A stretch of DNA of 45,212 bases from Acidimicrobiaceae bacterium (GCA_003152215.1 PLZP01000029.1:73913-119124); one strand, 5' to 3'; shown: positions 35,099 through 45,085, counted from the stretch's first letter. Notes: a model not told the origin generated them from the sequence alone. Made by a program: numbers and translations.

Positions 35099-35979
35099 TG
35101 GACGACGAGATCTACGACCACATCATCTTTCTCGCGGACCCCGAGCTCAGCGAGCCCGTGCTCGTCATTGCCCTCGAAGGATGGATCGACGCGGGACTCG
35201 GTGCGAGCAACGCCATTGGCACCCTCCTCGACACCATTTACACCGAGGTGCTCGCCACCTTTGACACCGAGTACTTCATTGACCAGCGGGCCCGTCGCCC
35301 CATTGCTCGCATTATCGACGGCATCACGACGGAGTTGACGTGGCCCGAGATCCAACTGCGTTTTGGCCGCGACGGCGACGGAGCGGACGTCCTCTTTCTC
35401 GTCGGGCCCGAGCCGGACTTTCACTGGAGTGACTTTGTTGACGTCGTCACCGACGCCGCTGGCCGTTTCGACGTGCGACTCGTGGTGGGACTCGGTGCCT
35501 TCCCCGCGCCCACACCGCACACCCGTCCAGTTCGCATCATCGGCACCGCGCCGGCCACGAGCGCTCACCTCCTCGCTCGGGTCGGCACCGTCTCGGGCGA
35601 ACTCGAAGTTCCGGCCGGTATCAGTTCGGCACTCGAGCTTGGGTTTTCCGAGGTCGATATGGAGATCGTCACGCTCTGGGCCCGGGTCCCCCACTACGTC
35701 GCGTCCATGCCCTACCCCCAGGCCTCGGCCGCACTGATTGACGGACTCGCGAGCATCGCGGGACTGACTCTTGACGCCAGCGCACTTCGCCTGTCGGCCG
35801 ACGAGGCGCGCCAACGCGTGGATGACCTCGTGACGAACAATCCCGACCACACGTCAATGGTCGAGCAACTCGAGGCAGCGGCCGACGAAGTCGAGGGTGC
35901 CTCGATCAGTGAAGAGTTGCCGAGCGGTGACGAACTCGCCGCCGAGCTCGAGAAGTTCCTTCGCGGAGAGACCAGCTGA
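35095..35979 (+). CDS. PAC2 family protein
   Basis: A 294-residue member of the PAC2 (proteasome assembly chaperone 2-like) family common in actinobacteria: PVLVIALEGWIDAGLGASNA, FDTEYFIDQRARRPIARIID, LFLVGPEPDFHW, and VPHYVASMPYPQASAALIDG. The C-terminal acidic helices are family-typical. Its role in bacteria is not settled, with or without a proteasome. The start ATGATG overlaps the kinase stop. Confidence 0.88.
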   Translation: MMDDEIYDHIIFLADPELSEPVLVIALEGWIDAGLGASNAIGTLLDTIYTEVLATFDTEYFIDQRARRPIARIIDGITTELTWPEIQLRFGRDGDGADVLFLVGPEPDFHWSDFVDVVTDAAGRFDVRLVVGLGAFPAPTPHTRPVRIIGTAPATSAHLLARVGTVSGELEVPAGISSALELGFSEVDMEIVTLWARVPHYVASMPYPQASAALIDGLASIAGLTLDASALRLSADEARQRVDDLVTNNPDHTSMVEQLEAAADEVEGASISEELPSGDELAAELEKFLRGETS

Positions 35980-35999
35980 CCCTCGCTATCGTGGCGACC

Positions 36000-36749
36000 A
36001 TGAGCAAAACCATCATGATTACGGGCGCCGGTTCAGGCTTCGGACGACTGGCCGCCCTCGAACTGGCGAGCCGAGGACACCACGTGATCGCCACGACGGA
36101 GACCGAGGAACAGGCCGCCACGCTGCGTGCGGAGTCGCCACAACTACAGGTCGAAAAACTCGACATCACGACCGCTGATGTCGACAAGGTGCACGCGTGG
36201 GACATCGACGTGTTGATCGACAACGCCGGCGCGGGTCAGACCGGCCCCATTGCCGACGTTCCCCTCGAACGACTTCGCTACCTCTTCGAGGTCAATGTCT
36301 TTGGGACGATGAACGTAACGCAGGCGGTCTTGAAGGGAATGGTCGCCAAGAAGAGTGGACGCATCATCATCATGTCGTCGATTGCGGGCGTCCTGTCGGC
36401 GCCGGCCTTTGGCCCCTACTCCATGACGAAGCACGCGCTCGAGGCGATGGGCAAGGCCATGCGCGGCGAACTCGCGCCGCTCGGCATCGACGTCACGTTG
36501 ATCAACCCCGGCCCGTACCTGACCGGTTTCAACGACCGAATGGCCGACTCAATGTGGGAGTGGTTCGGCGACCAATCATTGAACGGATCCGAAGCGGAAC
36601 TCTTTCACGTGATTGGTGACTTCGTCACCACCGGACAACGTGATCCGATGGAAGTGGCGAATCGATTGGTCGAGCTCGTTGAGGCGGAGACCACCACTGA
36701 GAACAACTTCGTGCCCGAGGACATTCGCGCACAACTGGGGCTCGGTTAG
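36000..36749 (+). CDS. SDR family oxidoreductase
   Basis: A classical short-chain dehydrogenase of 249 residues. The cofactor loop is TGAGSGFGR, the structural motif is DNAGAG, and the catalytic residues are Ser in IIMSSIAG and YSMTK. Preference for NAD or NADP cannot be judged. GTG 35991 is possible, but ATG 36000 fits the family start (MSKTIMITGAG). Its last four bases overlap the convergent YgjP-like gene. Confidence 0.9.
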   Translation: MSKTIMITGAGSGFGRLAALELASRGHHVIATTETEEQAATLRAESPQLQVEKLDITTADVDKVHAWDIDVLIDNAGAGQTGPIADVPLERLRYLFEVNVFGTMNVTQAVLKGMVAKKSGRIIIMSSIAGVLSAPAFGPYSMTKHALEAMGKAMRGELAPLGIDVTLINPGPYLTGFNDRMADSMWEWFGDQSLNGSEAELFHVIGDFVTTGQRDPMEVANRLVELVEAETTTENNFVPEDIRAQLGLG

Positions 36750-37339
36750 TCCTCGGAGAGCACGTCGACGTCGCCTTCTTCAATGCGAAGTCCAAGGCCG
36801 AGCCCGTACCCCTCGAGGAAGAGCGCACTCTCTAGTTGTCGGGGATAGCGGTCAGCGAGTTCATTGAACTTCGCCGTGTGACCCACTTCCTGGAGATGGG
36901 CCAACTCATGGACGAGGACCGCGTCGATCACCCATTCGGGACACTGACGAAGTCGACTCGAGATGCGGATCTCTCGACTCGCCGGTGAACATGAGGCCCA
37001 GCGGGCCTGTTGATTCTTCACCCAGCGAACGGAACTGGGCACCACGCCGTCGTTGTACAGCTCGGCGAGCGCCATTGCTCGCTCCTCCAAGGCCCCATCG
37101 CCCGCCGCGTTCTGGGGACGCTGGGTCATGAGGCGTTCGACGAGGTCGTCAACAAAGGTTGTTCGCTCACGGCCCCGGATGCGCGCAGGAATCTGCACGA
37201 CGATGCGACTGCCCGACCAATGGGCCGTGCCGGTCTTCTTGCGCCGCGAGGAGGCCCGAATCTCAACTTCAGGCCGATCGAAGCGGGGCGCCTCGATCGT
37301 GACCGTCGTGTCGGCTTCTTTACTGGGATGCTTGCTCAT
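36746..37339 (-). CDS. YgjP-like metallopeptidase (DUF45)
   Basis: A 197-residue zinc-protease-like protein with HELAHLQEVGH (HExxH) preceded by RWASCSPASREIRISSRLRQ, the DUF45/YgjP pattern related to SprT. The substrate is unknown. The ATG overlaps the leuS stop by one base (TGATG), so it is probably translated from the leuS transcript. It converges with the SDR gene. Confidence 0.88.
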   Translation of the reverse strand: MSKHPSKEADTTVTIEAPRFDRPEVEIRASSRRKKTGTAHWSGSRIVVQIPARIRGRERTTFVDDLVERLMTQRPQNAAGDGALEERAMALAELYNDGVVPSSVRWVKNQQARWASCSPASREIRISSRLRQCPEWVIDAVLVHELAHLQEVGHTAKFNELADRYPRQLESALFLEGYGLGLGLRIEEGDVDVLSED

Positions 37340-39807
37340 CAGACGATGATGTTGACCAACCGGGGTGGTCGCGACACAATCCTCTTGGGCGTCGCGCCCG
37401 CGAGCGCCACGTTGATAGCGTTGACTTCGAGCGCTTCGGTCTCGGCGTCGGCCATGGAGATATCTGGCGGCACCTCGAGACGGGCCTTGACCTTGCCGTT
37501 GATTTGAATCACCATCGTGATCGTCGAGTGCTTCACCAGTTCTGGGTCAGCGACTGGCCACGCCTGGCGGTGCACGGTCAACTTGTCGGGGTAGCGCATC
37601 TCCCAGATTTCAGCGGTGACGTGCGGCGACATTGGCGCAAGCATCTTGAGCATTGCGTCAATTGCCTCATCCAGCGTCGTGCGTTCCGCGCCGTGGTCGC
37701 TCCGCGCCCATTTCGACACCGTATTGAACAGTTCCATGAGCGCCGCCACCGCGATGTTGTGGCTCCATCCCTCGAACTCTTCGGTGACCCTCAGAATCGT
37801 TCGATGAACTGCTCGACGCACCTCCACGTCGCCTTCGTCGACACCATCGTGGAAGTTCACCTCGTGATACTGGGTAAGTCGGTAGAACCGATCAAGGAAT
37901 CGGCCACAGCCTTCAATAATCTCGTCGGTCTGGTCATTCCAGTCGAAGTCGTCGGCCGGCGGTCCTGCGAAGAGGTGGAAGAGTCGCAGGCCATCGGCCC
38001 CGACAAAGTCGTAGTACTCCTGGGGCGCGACGAGGTTGCCCTTGGATTTGGACATCTTCGATCCTGAGAGTCGGATCATGCCCTGAGAGAACAGTCGGGT
38101 GAATGGCTCACGGGGCAGTCCCGGCGCCCATCCAAGATCGTCGAGCGCCTTCAGATAGAACCGCGCATAGAGCAGGTGAAGTATCGCGTGCTCGATGCCG
38201 CCGACGTATTGATCAACCGGCATCCACTTCGCCGCTTCGGCCGGGTCGAAGGCTTTGCCGTCCGTCCACGGATCGGCGTAGCGCAGGAAGTACCACGAAG
38301 AGTCGCAGAAGGTGTCCATCGTGTCGGTCTCTCGTCGGGCCGGTCCTCCACAGATGGGACAGGTGGTATTGCGGAACGCGTCGTGGGTCGCCAACGGCGA
38401 CTGGCCGCTCTTGTCCATCACCACGTCATCGGGAGCGAGCACCGGCAACTGGTCATCAGGCACCGGCACCGTTCCGTGCACGTCGCAGTAGATAATAGGA
38501 ATTGGGCAGCCCCAGAAGCGCTGACGTGAGACGAGCCAGTCGCGCAGGCGGTAGTTCACCTTCCAGATGCCATTGGCGTGCTCGGCGAGATACTCGGCGG
38601 CCTTGGTCTTCGCTTCGGCGACGTCTAAGCCGTTCAGAAAGTCAGAATTGATGTGCGCGCCGTCACCGCTGTAGGCGCCACCTTCGAATCCTTCGGGAGG
38701 CTGGGTCGTGTGCACCACCGGCAGCCCGTAGACACTGGCGAAGGCGAAGTCGCGCTCGTCCTCCCCCGGTACCGCCATAATCGCCCCGGTGCCATAGGTA
38801 CCGAGCACGTAGTCGGCGACGTAGACCGGGACCTGTTCGTCCGTGAAGGGATTGATGACGTAACTACCGGTAAAGGCACCACGCTTCTCGAGCGCAATGC
38901 CACCTTCGGAGGTCGACGTTCGAACGACTTCGCTCTCCTTGGATGCCCGCTCGACAAGTGCCTGGACGCCGTCGCGCTGCTCGGCGGTCGTCAGTTCCTC
39001 GAGCAACGGGTGCTCGGGGGCAATGACGGCGTAGGTCACACCAAAGCCCGTGTCGGGACGCGTCGTATAAACGCGAATCGCCTTCGAACGATCGTTCGCG
39101 AAAGGTAGGTCGAACTCGACCCCTTCGCTTCGCCCAATCCAGTTACGTTGCATGGTGACCACGCGTTGTGGCCAGTCGAGCGTGTCCAGGTTGCGAAGTA
39201 GTTCTTCGGCGTAGTCCGTGATCTTGAAGAACCACTGCTCAAGGTTGCGACGCTCCACGAGATCACCTGAGCGCTCGCACGTGCCATCCGACAGGACCTG
39301 TTCGTTGGCGAGCACCGTGCCACACCCCGGACACCAGTTGACCGCGGCCTCGGCCCGGTAGGCCAGACCGGCATTGAAGAACGCGATGAATATGGCCTGG
39401 GACCATCGCATGTACTTCGGGTCGTGGCTGGTCACCTCGCGGCGCCAGTCGTAGACCGCACCGAGACGCAGTAGTGACGCCTTCAGTTCCTTCATTCGGT
39501 CTTCGGTGAAGACCCGCGGATGGCTGCCAGCCTTGATGGCGGCGTTCTCCGCCGGTAGACCAAAGGAATCAAAGCCGAAGGGTGAGAGAACGGCTTTGCC
39601 GAGCATGGTTTGGTAGCGCACGACGACGTCGCCAAAGGTGTAAATCCGGACGTGGCCCTGGTGGGCCGAGCCCGACGGATACGGGTACATCGAAAGCGCG
39701 TAGAAGCGCTCGCGGGGGTCATCGTTGTCGACTTGGTACGTGCCCTCGTCGGCCCAGCGGGCTTGCCACTTCTCTTCTATTTCCGTGACATTAAAAGGCC
39801 GCGCCAT
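37339..39807 (-). CDS. leuS: Leucine--tRNA ligase
   Basis: A class I synthetase charging tRNA-Leu, 822 residues. The HIGH-like motif is [20 protein letters not shown] (His49, His52). The editing domain CP1 includes [20 protein letters not shown] and [20 protein letters not shown] is [10 protein letters not shown], and a C-terminal [21 protein letters not shown] tail follows. It is divergent from the following hydrolase gene over about 60-80 bases. Confidence 0.97.
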   Translation of the reverse strand: MARPFNVTEIEEKWQARWADEGTYQVDNDDPRERFYALSMYPYPSGSAHQGHVRIYTFGDVVVRYQTMLGKAVLSPFGFDSFGLPAENAAIKAGSHPRVFTEDRMKELKASLLRLGAVYDWRREVTSHDPKYMRWSQAIFIAFFNAGLAYRAEAAVNWCPGCGTVLANEQVLSDGTCERSGDLVERRNLEQWFFKITDYAEELLRNLDTLDWPQRVVTMQRNWIGRSEGVEFDLPFANDRSKAIRVYTTRPDTGFGVTYAVIAPEHPLLEELTTAEQRDGVQALVERASKESEVVRTSTSEGGIALEKRGAFTGSYVINPFTDEQVPVYVADYVLGTYGTGAIMAVPGEDERDFAFASVYGLPVVHTTQPPEGFEGGAYSGDGAHINSDFLNGLDVAEAKTKAAEYLAEHANGIWKVNYRLRDWLVSRQRFWGCPIPIIYCDVHGTVPVPDDQLPVLAPDDVVMDKSGQSPLATHDAFRNTTCPICGGPARRETDTMDTFCDSSWYFLRYADPWTDGKAFDPAEAAKWMPVDQYVGGIEHAILHLLYARFYLKALDDLGWAPGLPREPFTRLFSQGMIRLSGSKMSKSKGNLVAPQEYYDFVGADGLRLFHLFAGPPADDFDWNDQTDEIIEGCGRFLDRFYRLTQYHEVNFHDGVDEGDVEVRRAVHRTILRVTEEFEGWSHNIAVAALMELFNTVSKWARSDHGAERTTLDEAIDAMLKMLAPMSPHVTAEIWEMRYPDKLTVHRQAWPVADPELVKHSTITMVIQINGKVKARLEVPPDISMADAETEALEVNAINVALAGATPKRIVSRPPRLVNIIV

Positions 39808-39866
39808 CCATCCATTCTACGGATTTCAAGGCGACGCTCCTCTTCGCGAACGGTATCGTTATCAGC

Positions 39867-40547
39867 ATTCCGACATACCTACTCGTGCACGGCGGTTGGG
39901 GCGGGGCATGGTGCTGGCAAAAACTCGCCGCTGAGTTCGACCGTCGTCGACTCAAGTGGATTGCCATCGACCTGCCAAGTTCAAGGAACGGGGCCAAACC
40001 ATCGACCGACTTGGCTGCCGACGCCGCGGCCGTCGCGGCGACGGTGCACCGAGATGGTCACTACATACTCGTCGGACACAGTTACGGCGGTGTAGTCGTC
40101 ACGGAGGTCGCGCCACGGATTCCGAACCTCGAACGAATTGTGTACGTCGCCGCATTGGTGCCGAAAGAAGGCCAAAGCGCGACTGAGACGGCGCGCACCG
40201 TGCGAGTCCCCACGAAACTCGACGAGGCGATTGAAGTGGACGGAGACTACCTGCGACTTAACCGCAACCTCGCGTCGGCCGCGCTCTACAACGACTGCCC
40301 TTCGGCCATCGCGAGTTGGGCCGTCGACAAACTCTCTACGCAAACAATTGCGAGTTTCCGATCAAAGAGGACGTCCGGTGACTCTGGCGTTGACTCGCTC
40401 TATATTCGTTGCACACTCGATCGAGCTATCGATCCACTCCTCCAGGAACACATGTCGGACCGTTGCGACATTGTGTTCGATCTCGCGAGTGACCATTCAC
40501 CGTTTCTGTCACAACCCACGAATCTCTGCGAGGCGATACTGTCGTAG
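39867..40547 (+). CDS. Alpha/beta hydrolase (salicylate-esterase/HNL-like)
   Basis: The protein reads PTYLLV then HGGWGGAWCWQKLAAEF, with nucleophile elbow LVGHSYGG and C-terminal His in ASDHSPFLSQP. This is the esterase/hydroxynitrile-lyase-like branch of alpha/beta hydrolases. The track starts at GTG 39885, which would delete the first beta strand. In frame upstream there is no ATG, GTG or TTG before the family N-terminus, but ATT 39867 gives (M)PTYLLVHGGW, the usual start. A rare ATT start is therefore proposed; the shorter form remains possible. It sits between leuS and tRNA-Ala. The substrate is unknown. Confidence 0.7.
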   Translation: MPTYLLVHGGWGGAWCWQKLAAEFDRRRLKWIAIDLPSSRNGAKPSTDLAADAAAVAATVHRDGHYILVGHSYGGVVVTEVAPRIPNLERIVYVAALVPKEGQSATETARTVRVPTKLDEAIEVDGDYLRLNRNLASAALYNDCPSAIASWAVDKLSTQTIASFRSKRTSGDSGVDSLYIRCTLDRAIDPLLQEHMSDRCDIVFDLASDHSPFLSQPTNLCEAILS

Positions 40548-40593
40548 TCGAGAAATTGGTCGTCCCAGCGAGTGTTAGAATCGTTGGACCTTT

Positions 40594-40666
40594 GGGGGTA
40601 TAGCTCAGCTGGTAGAGCACTTGCATGGCATGCAAGGGGTCCGGGGTTCGAATCCCCGTACCTCCA
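40594..40666 (+). tRNA. tRNA-Ala (GGC)
   Basis: A 73-nt cloverleaf: acceptor GGGGGUA/UACCUCC with the Ala identity pair G3-U70, D arm GCUC...GAGC, anticodon stem-loop CUUGC-AUGGCAU-GCAAG (GGC) and T arm CGGGG-UUCGAAU-CCCCG, with discriminator A. CCA is not encoded. Its 3' half is duplicated at 45086. Confidence 0.95.
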
Positions 40667-40718
40667 CAATTGAAGTTCCTGGTAATCGGCTCACCATCTT
40701 TCTGACTGCGTGAACCCA

Positions 40719-40769
40719 GCTCACGTGGTTGCATGCAATTACTTGCAATGCAAGAGGTCAACCGTGAGC
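40719..40769. other. Long imperfect hairpin next to tRNA-Ala
   Basis: GCTCACG-TG-GTTG pairs with CAACCGTGAGC, and inside it CATGCAA pairs with TTGCAATG around a TTAC loop. This gives about 18 bp of stem with bulges. The right half contains ATGCAAGAGGTC, resembling the att core start ATGCAAGGGGTCC. It may be a structured RNA, an integrase site or a core relic. Confidence 0.4.
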
Positions 40770-40908
40770 GAAGCCGATGCATGGATCCACGTTTCCCAAA
40801 CGAGCGTGTTCACCATTCCGTCCACCGATTCCCTCGAGATCATGAATCTTCAGCAGATACTTCAGCAGTTGGTCGCAAAAGATTGACTTCTGCCAGGTCA
40901 CTATCATC

Positions 40909-43398
40909 ATGGCGATGGCCGCCGATTCGTTTGTCGAGTTAGTCCAGTCAGCAGCACTTGCCGAACTAGCAGGTGGTCCGATAGGTATCCTCGAGTTGGC
41001 AACTCGTCTTCAACGCCGCGGTGTTCTCGCTCATCTTCAAGGCATTGACGATGAGCAGTTGGCACTCGAACTCGATGAGATTCTCCTTGATTGTGACGGC
41101 ATCTGGACAACCGATGACGGAACTGTTGCTTCAACCGCGGCCTTACTCGACGGGGTGAGTTTTAGTCACCGAATGACGAGTTCGGAACTCGAACGTGAGA
41201 TCATCGACGCACTTCCCGACTTGATCGCTCTTGATTTTGACATCGCCGGTTCGCTGGCCCTTGAGAGCGGAGGGCAACTCGAGTTCTCCTTCGCGGACGA
41301 TCCAGAGTTAAATGAACTCGGCTTCTTCTCCGGACCGGCGGGCTGGCTCCGCGAGATTCGCTCACCCGGGACGATTGTAGTGACTCGATCAGGAAAGGTC
41401 GTGTCGATTCAGACCGGTGGAGCGTTAGGCCGAGGTGACGCTGAAGCAGCTGCGCTACGCCAAGCATTCGATGATCGACATGTCGAAGGCATCTTGAGTG
41501 ATTCGACGGAAGTTGTACTGGACGCACTATGTCGCAACCCGTCGCTCTTTCGCTCGCCGGTCATTCCCGTGAGCGAGCTGTTCGAGCGAGCCGGAATCGA
41601 GTGTCGCGGAGAGTGGGTGGCGCGCCAAGGAGAGTCTGCAGAGCATCCGGGAGTGATATACCGCGAACGACTGATCAACGGGTTGAGCGAGGAATACGGT
41701 TTCGAGAGTTGCTGCACTGAGGCTTTTGAACACGTACTCCTCGAGTGGCTGAATTTCGTCCTAGATCAAACTGCTCTCACTGACGTTCGAGGCGTGGCCC
41801 GCGCTCTCGCGCACGGAGGGGTCGCACCGGCGTTCGTCGACTACCTCCTTAGTGACGATGACCTCGAATCAGAACTTCTGACCGAGTTCGCATCTCATCT
41901 GGTCCCATTGAGTGGGAAGCTCTCGGCCCCTGGTCACTACCTACTCGCACTTCACGCCGAGCGCGGTGGTCGCACGATCGAAGCCGAGCGAGAGCTCCAG
42001 GCCGCGCTCTCTGCCGACTCTGGTTTTGAAGCCGCACTCCTCGAACTGTCCCGGTACGCAGCGGATCGAGGTGATGCCCGCCTTGCAATCTCTCTCTTGC
42101 GACGTTCCGGCGCTTTGGAGAGTGACCCGGAACTCGAGTACTTGAGATTGCGACTTGGAGTTCCAGCCATCGGAGTCGGGCGTAACGATCCTTGCCCGTG
42201 CGGTTCGGAGAGAAAATTCAAGTTGTGTTGCGTCAACGGACGCCGCCAGTCAATTGAAGACCGCGCCGACTGGCTTTGCCACAAGGTCACGCTGTTCTCA
42301 CTTCGACCGCAGAACCAATGGCGCCTAGAAGAGCTTCTCGACATTGCAACCGACGCCGCTCGCGCGGAATCGCCCGATTCGTTCTTCTCCGTTTTGGTCA
42401 GCCTCGCAGCCTTTGACCGCGACGCGCTGGAAGAGTTCATCGAAGCGAGGGGTGTTTTGTTGGCTGAGGACGAGCTCGCACTCGCACGCACGTGGCGGGC
42501 TTCGCCGCCGACGTTGTGGCACGTCGTCGCCGTTGATCCGGGGGCGTCGGTCCAATTGTTCGACACCCGAGGCGGCGCGAGTGTGGTCGTCAAGGACCAC
42601 TCCGCGTCGCAGAGCCTGCACGTCGGCGACTACGTGTTCGTTCGAGTCGTGCCCACCGAATCGAGCTTCCTGTTCACCGGAGAGATCGTTCGAGTGCCGT
42701 TAGCGCATCGGGCATCACTGTTAGAACTTCTCGGCGCTGCAGCAGAAATGCGGGACCTTGCTGCGTGGGTTGGCAGATTGTTCGCACCGATCCAGTTAGC
42801 GAACTACGAAGGAGACGACGTCGTGCTGTGCCGCGCAGTCTTGGCTCCGGTGACGACTTCTTGGGAGGACTTCTCGGATACGTTGGATCGACTTTTTGAA
42901 GAGTCCGACGACGGCCAGTGGACAGAGTTCGTTGAGATCAGCGGCACCAACGTGGTGAGGTGCCTTCTTCGCCGCGAACTCGAGACCCTCGTGGTCGAAA
43001 CGAATTCGATCGAACGCTTTGATCGAATTCTCAAAGTCCTGCACGAAGAAGTTGGTGATCTAGAGGTCATCGACGAGGTGCGCACCGATCTCTCTTCAAC
43101 CGCCGACTTGGTGACTCGAGGTGGGCACAATACGGAGCCTTCAACAGACAGTGACGTCCCAGCCGAGGTTCTTAAAGCGGTTCGTGATCTCATGCGCGCG
43201 AAAGAGGACGCGTGGCTTGACGAGTCGATTCCGGCGCTCGGGGGCCTTACCCCTCGTCGAGCAGCGGCGGACCCCACTCGTCGTGAAGACCTCGCCGCAC
43301 TGCTCAATGAATTCGACCGCCGCGGCGCGGTCGCTCCTCCCGCGATGACCTTCGACGTAACAAGGCTCCGCGAGCAATTAGGTGTCTTCAACTCATAG
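40909..43398 (+). CDS. Large SEC-C motif protein of unknown function
   Basis: An 829-residue protein with a SEC-C zinc-binding motif in the middle (about residues 423-441, VGRNDPCPCGSERKFKLCC; Cys429, Cys431, Cys440/441). The motif occurs in SecA tails and in many uncharacterised proteins. Before it, residues 340-410 look TPR-like (LALHAERGGRTIEAERELQA). The N-terminal 100 residues are helical, possibly winged-helix-like (ILELATRLQRRGVLAHLQG). The region after the motif includes a small beta domain (VVVKDHSASQSLHVGDYVFV). No catalytic motif was recognised. It is the main cargo of the tRNA-Ala island and converges with the ATPase gene. Confidence 0.75.
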   Translation: MAMAADSFVELVQSAALAELAGGPIGILELATRLQRRGVLAHLQGIDDEQLALELDEILLDCDGIWTTDDGTVASTAALLDGVSFSHRMTSSELEREIIDALPDLIALDFDIAGSLALESGGQLEFSFADDPELNELGFFSGPAGWLREIRSPGTIVVTRSGKVVSIQTGGALGRGDAEAAALRQAFDDRHVEGILSDSTEVVLDALCRNPSLFRSPVIPVSELFERAGIECRGEWVARQGESAEHPGVIYRERLINGLSEEYGFESCCTEAFEHVLLEWLNFVLDQTALTDVRGVARALAHGGVAPAFVDYLLSDDDLESELLTEFASHLVPLSGKLSAPGHYLLALHAERGGRTIEAERELQAALSADSGFEAALLELSRYAADRGDARLAISLLRRSGALESDPELEYLRLRLGVPAIGVGRNDPCPCGSERKFKLCCVNGRRQSIEDRADWLCHKVTLFSLRPQNQWRLEELLDIATDAARAESPDSFFSVLVSLAAFDRDALEEFIEARGVLLAEDELALARTWRASPPTLWHVVAVDPGASVQLFDTRGGASVVVKDHSASQSLHVGDYVFVRVVPTESSFLFTGEIVRVPLAHRASLLELLGAAAEMRDLAAWVGRLFAPIQLANYEGDDVVLCRAVLAPVTTSWEDFSDTLDRLFEESDDGQWTEFVEISGTNVVRCLLRRELETLVVETNSIERFDRILKVLHEEVGDLEVIDEVRTDLSSTADLVTRGGHNTEPSTDSDVPAEVLKAVRDLMRAKEDAWLDESIPALGGLTPRRAAADPTRREDLAALLNEFDRRGAVAPPAMTFDVTRLREQLGVFNS

Positions 43399-43482
43399 AA
43401 CGACTATGTCCGGCACGATCAGCCTCGTGTTGCAGCTCTTCCAACGTGAAGTAGCTGCGAGTAGATCGAGGTGTTTCGCCAG

Positions 43483-44739
43483 TCACGGTCCCAGAGTGCC
43501 GACCGGTATGACCATGACACCATCGGGCCTCTGATATGCGTAGCCCGTGGCCGTCACAACCGCCAGGAACGCCGGAGCACCGCAGGTGGACTGATCAATT
43601 CGGTTAGAGAATGTGAGGAGGCTTCTCGCACCTTGGTCGATTTGATTGCTACCGAGTTTCACTTCAATGCCAGCCCAGCAGCCATCGTTCCGCTCCACGA
43701 TGGCGTCGACTTCAAGTCCGGTGTTGTCGCGGTAATGGAATATCTTGGCGTCATGGAGTTGGGCGTAGACGCGCAGATCCCTCACAACGAGGCTCTCGAA
43801 AAGGAAGCCGAGGAAGTTGAGATCGCTGAGTAGTTTCTGCGGACCGGCCCCCAATGCGGCCGCGGCTAGGCAGGGATCAATGAAGTGTCGTTTCGCAGCG
43901 ATGCGCATGCTGGAACGAGACCTGAGCCGTGGCGCCCATGCCGGCTGATCCTCGATTATCCAGAGCCGCTCAAGAGCGGATAGGTATTCTGGAACAGTCT
44001 TGCGGGCGACGGGCTCATCTTCGCCTGCCGTGTCGGCAGCAATTACGGTGGCAGCTACCTGAGTGGCGACATTGCGCGCCAACGACCTTAGGACGCGCCT
44101 CACCTTGTTGGGATCGCGGATGACTCCGTCAACTCGGTTGATGTCGGTTCGGGCTATCTCTTCGAGATAGTTGCCAAGTGCCAGTTGGGCGTCGACCACC
44201 GGAAGGTTGTGTAGGGCTGGCCATCCACCAGTGCAAATGAACTCCGCGATCTCGGAGATGGTGAAGTTGGAATTCGCCGGCGACGGCAGCTGGCCGTCCA
44301 GCAAGTTGCCTAGTGAGACTTCTCCGAAACTTCGGCCCATTTCAAAAAGCGTCATTGGTCGCAGTCTCACTCGAGCCACGCGTCCGGCACCCGTGTGTCG
44401 AGTGACGTCGTCGCTGGGAGCGGCAGAACCGGTGAGAATGAATTGGCCCGGCAGCCGGCGCTCATCAACTTCTCGGCGCACCTTGTTCCAGATTTCAGGG
44501 ACGAACTGCCACTCGTCGATCAATCGCGGCGTTGAACCAGTGAGGATTAGTGCCGGATCAATCTCAGCTGCGGTACGAGCATTCAGGTCCGAGTCGAGGT
44601 CTACTTCGCTAGCCGCCTGTTGGCGCGCCGTTTCGGTCTTTCCGACTGCTTTGGGACCTTCAAGTACGACCGCACCCATGGCCTTGAGTTGCCGTGTAAG
44701 TTCCCTGTCAACGATCCTCAATTGGTAACTCATTATCAC
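43483..44739 (-). CDS. AAA family ATPase with DUF4143 domain
   Basis: A 418-residue ATPase of the AAA_14/DUF4143 group. Walker A is GPKAVGKT (28-35), the Walker B-like segment is PRLIDEWQFVPEIW, and a sensor-like segment is GQFILTGSA. The C-terminal DUF4143 domain contains FHYRDNTGLEVDAIVERNDG, then AGIEVKLG. The E..D...(E)xK spacing resembles a PD-(D/E)xK nuclease fold. Such proteins are abundant, mobile and mostly uncharacterised; defence or toxin-like roles have been proposed. The start may be ATG 44739 or 44733 (MSYQLRIVDRE). It is the second gene of the island. Confidence 0.88.
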   Translation of the reverse strand: MIMSYQLRIVDRELTRQLKAMGAVVLEGPKAVGKTETARQQAASEVDLDSDLNARTAAEIDPALILTGSTPRLIDEWQFVPEIWNKVRREVDERRLPGQFILTGSAAPSDDVTRHTGAGRVARVRLRPMTLFEMGRSFGEVSLGNLLDGQLPSPANSNFTISEIAEFICTGGWPALHNLPVVDAQLALGNYLEEIARTDINRVDGVIRDPNKVRRVLRSLARNVATQVAATVIAADTAGEDEPVARKTVPEYLSALERLWIIEDQPAWAPRLRSRSSMRIAAKRHFIDPCLAAAALGAGPQKLLSDLNFLGFLFESLVVRDLRVYAQLHDAKIFHYRDNTGLEVDAIVERNDGCWAGIEVKLGSNQIDQGARSLLTFSNRIDQSTCGAPAFLAVVTATGYAYQRPDGVMVIPVGTLGP

Positions 44740-45085
44740 TCCATTACGGGCAAATTTAAGTTGCCACTCGGTCCGGCAACTTCCCGCAACACCCAGATTA
44801 TAGCGCTTATAACATCCAGATAGTAATCTCTATAGCACCCGTTTTACAACTGATTCAGCGGCCACTTTAGAATGCACGATTCTGAAACCTGATCTTGACT
44901 CACAACCCAGCCCGAGGCATTTTTGACTCTGGGTACGGCGCGCTGAGGGTTCAACTTCAGCATTTGCTTCAGCAGATGAGCTGAATTCGAGTGAATCTAG
45001 ATGAACGAAGATGAATTGAAGGCCCTGATAACAACTCTGATATGGACCGATTTGAACGCGTCTGAACGGGTCTTGAGCCGATGGG
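44740..45085. other. Non-coding end of the tRNA-Ala island
   Basis: No gene was recognised; the frames here lack homology. It contains an AT-rich stretch (44790-44840) upstream of the ATPase gene, with a TATAAT-like box on the minus strand at 44797-44802. From about 44955 to 45085 it holds loosely repeated GAATTGAA/GATGAA/TCTGAACG words that could be integrase arm sites. Confidence 0.45.
44797..44802 (-). promoter_or_regulatory. Possible -10 box of the AAA/DUF4143 gene
   Basis: TATAAT on the minus strand, 58 bases before the gene start, within the only AT-rich patch nearby. No convincing -35 box was found, so this is tentative. Confidence 0.35.

Noticed and set aside
34043-35850. Minus-strand ORFs 34043-34906 and 34993-35850
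   Set aside because: Shadows of the phosphotransferase and PAC2 genes; repetitive V/D/R-rich composition without domains.
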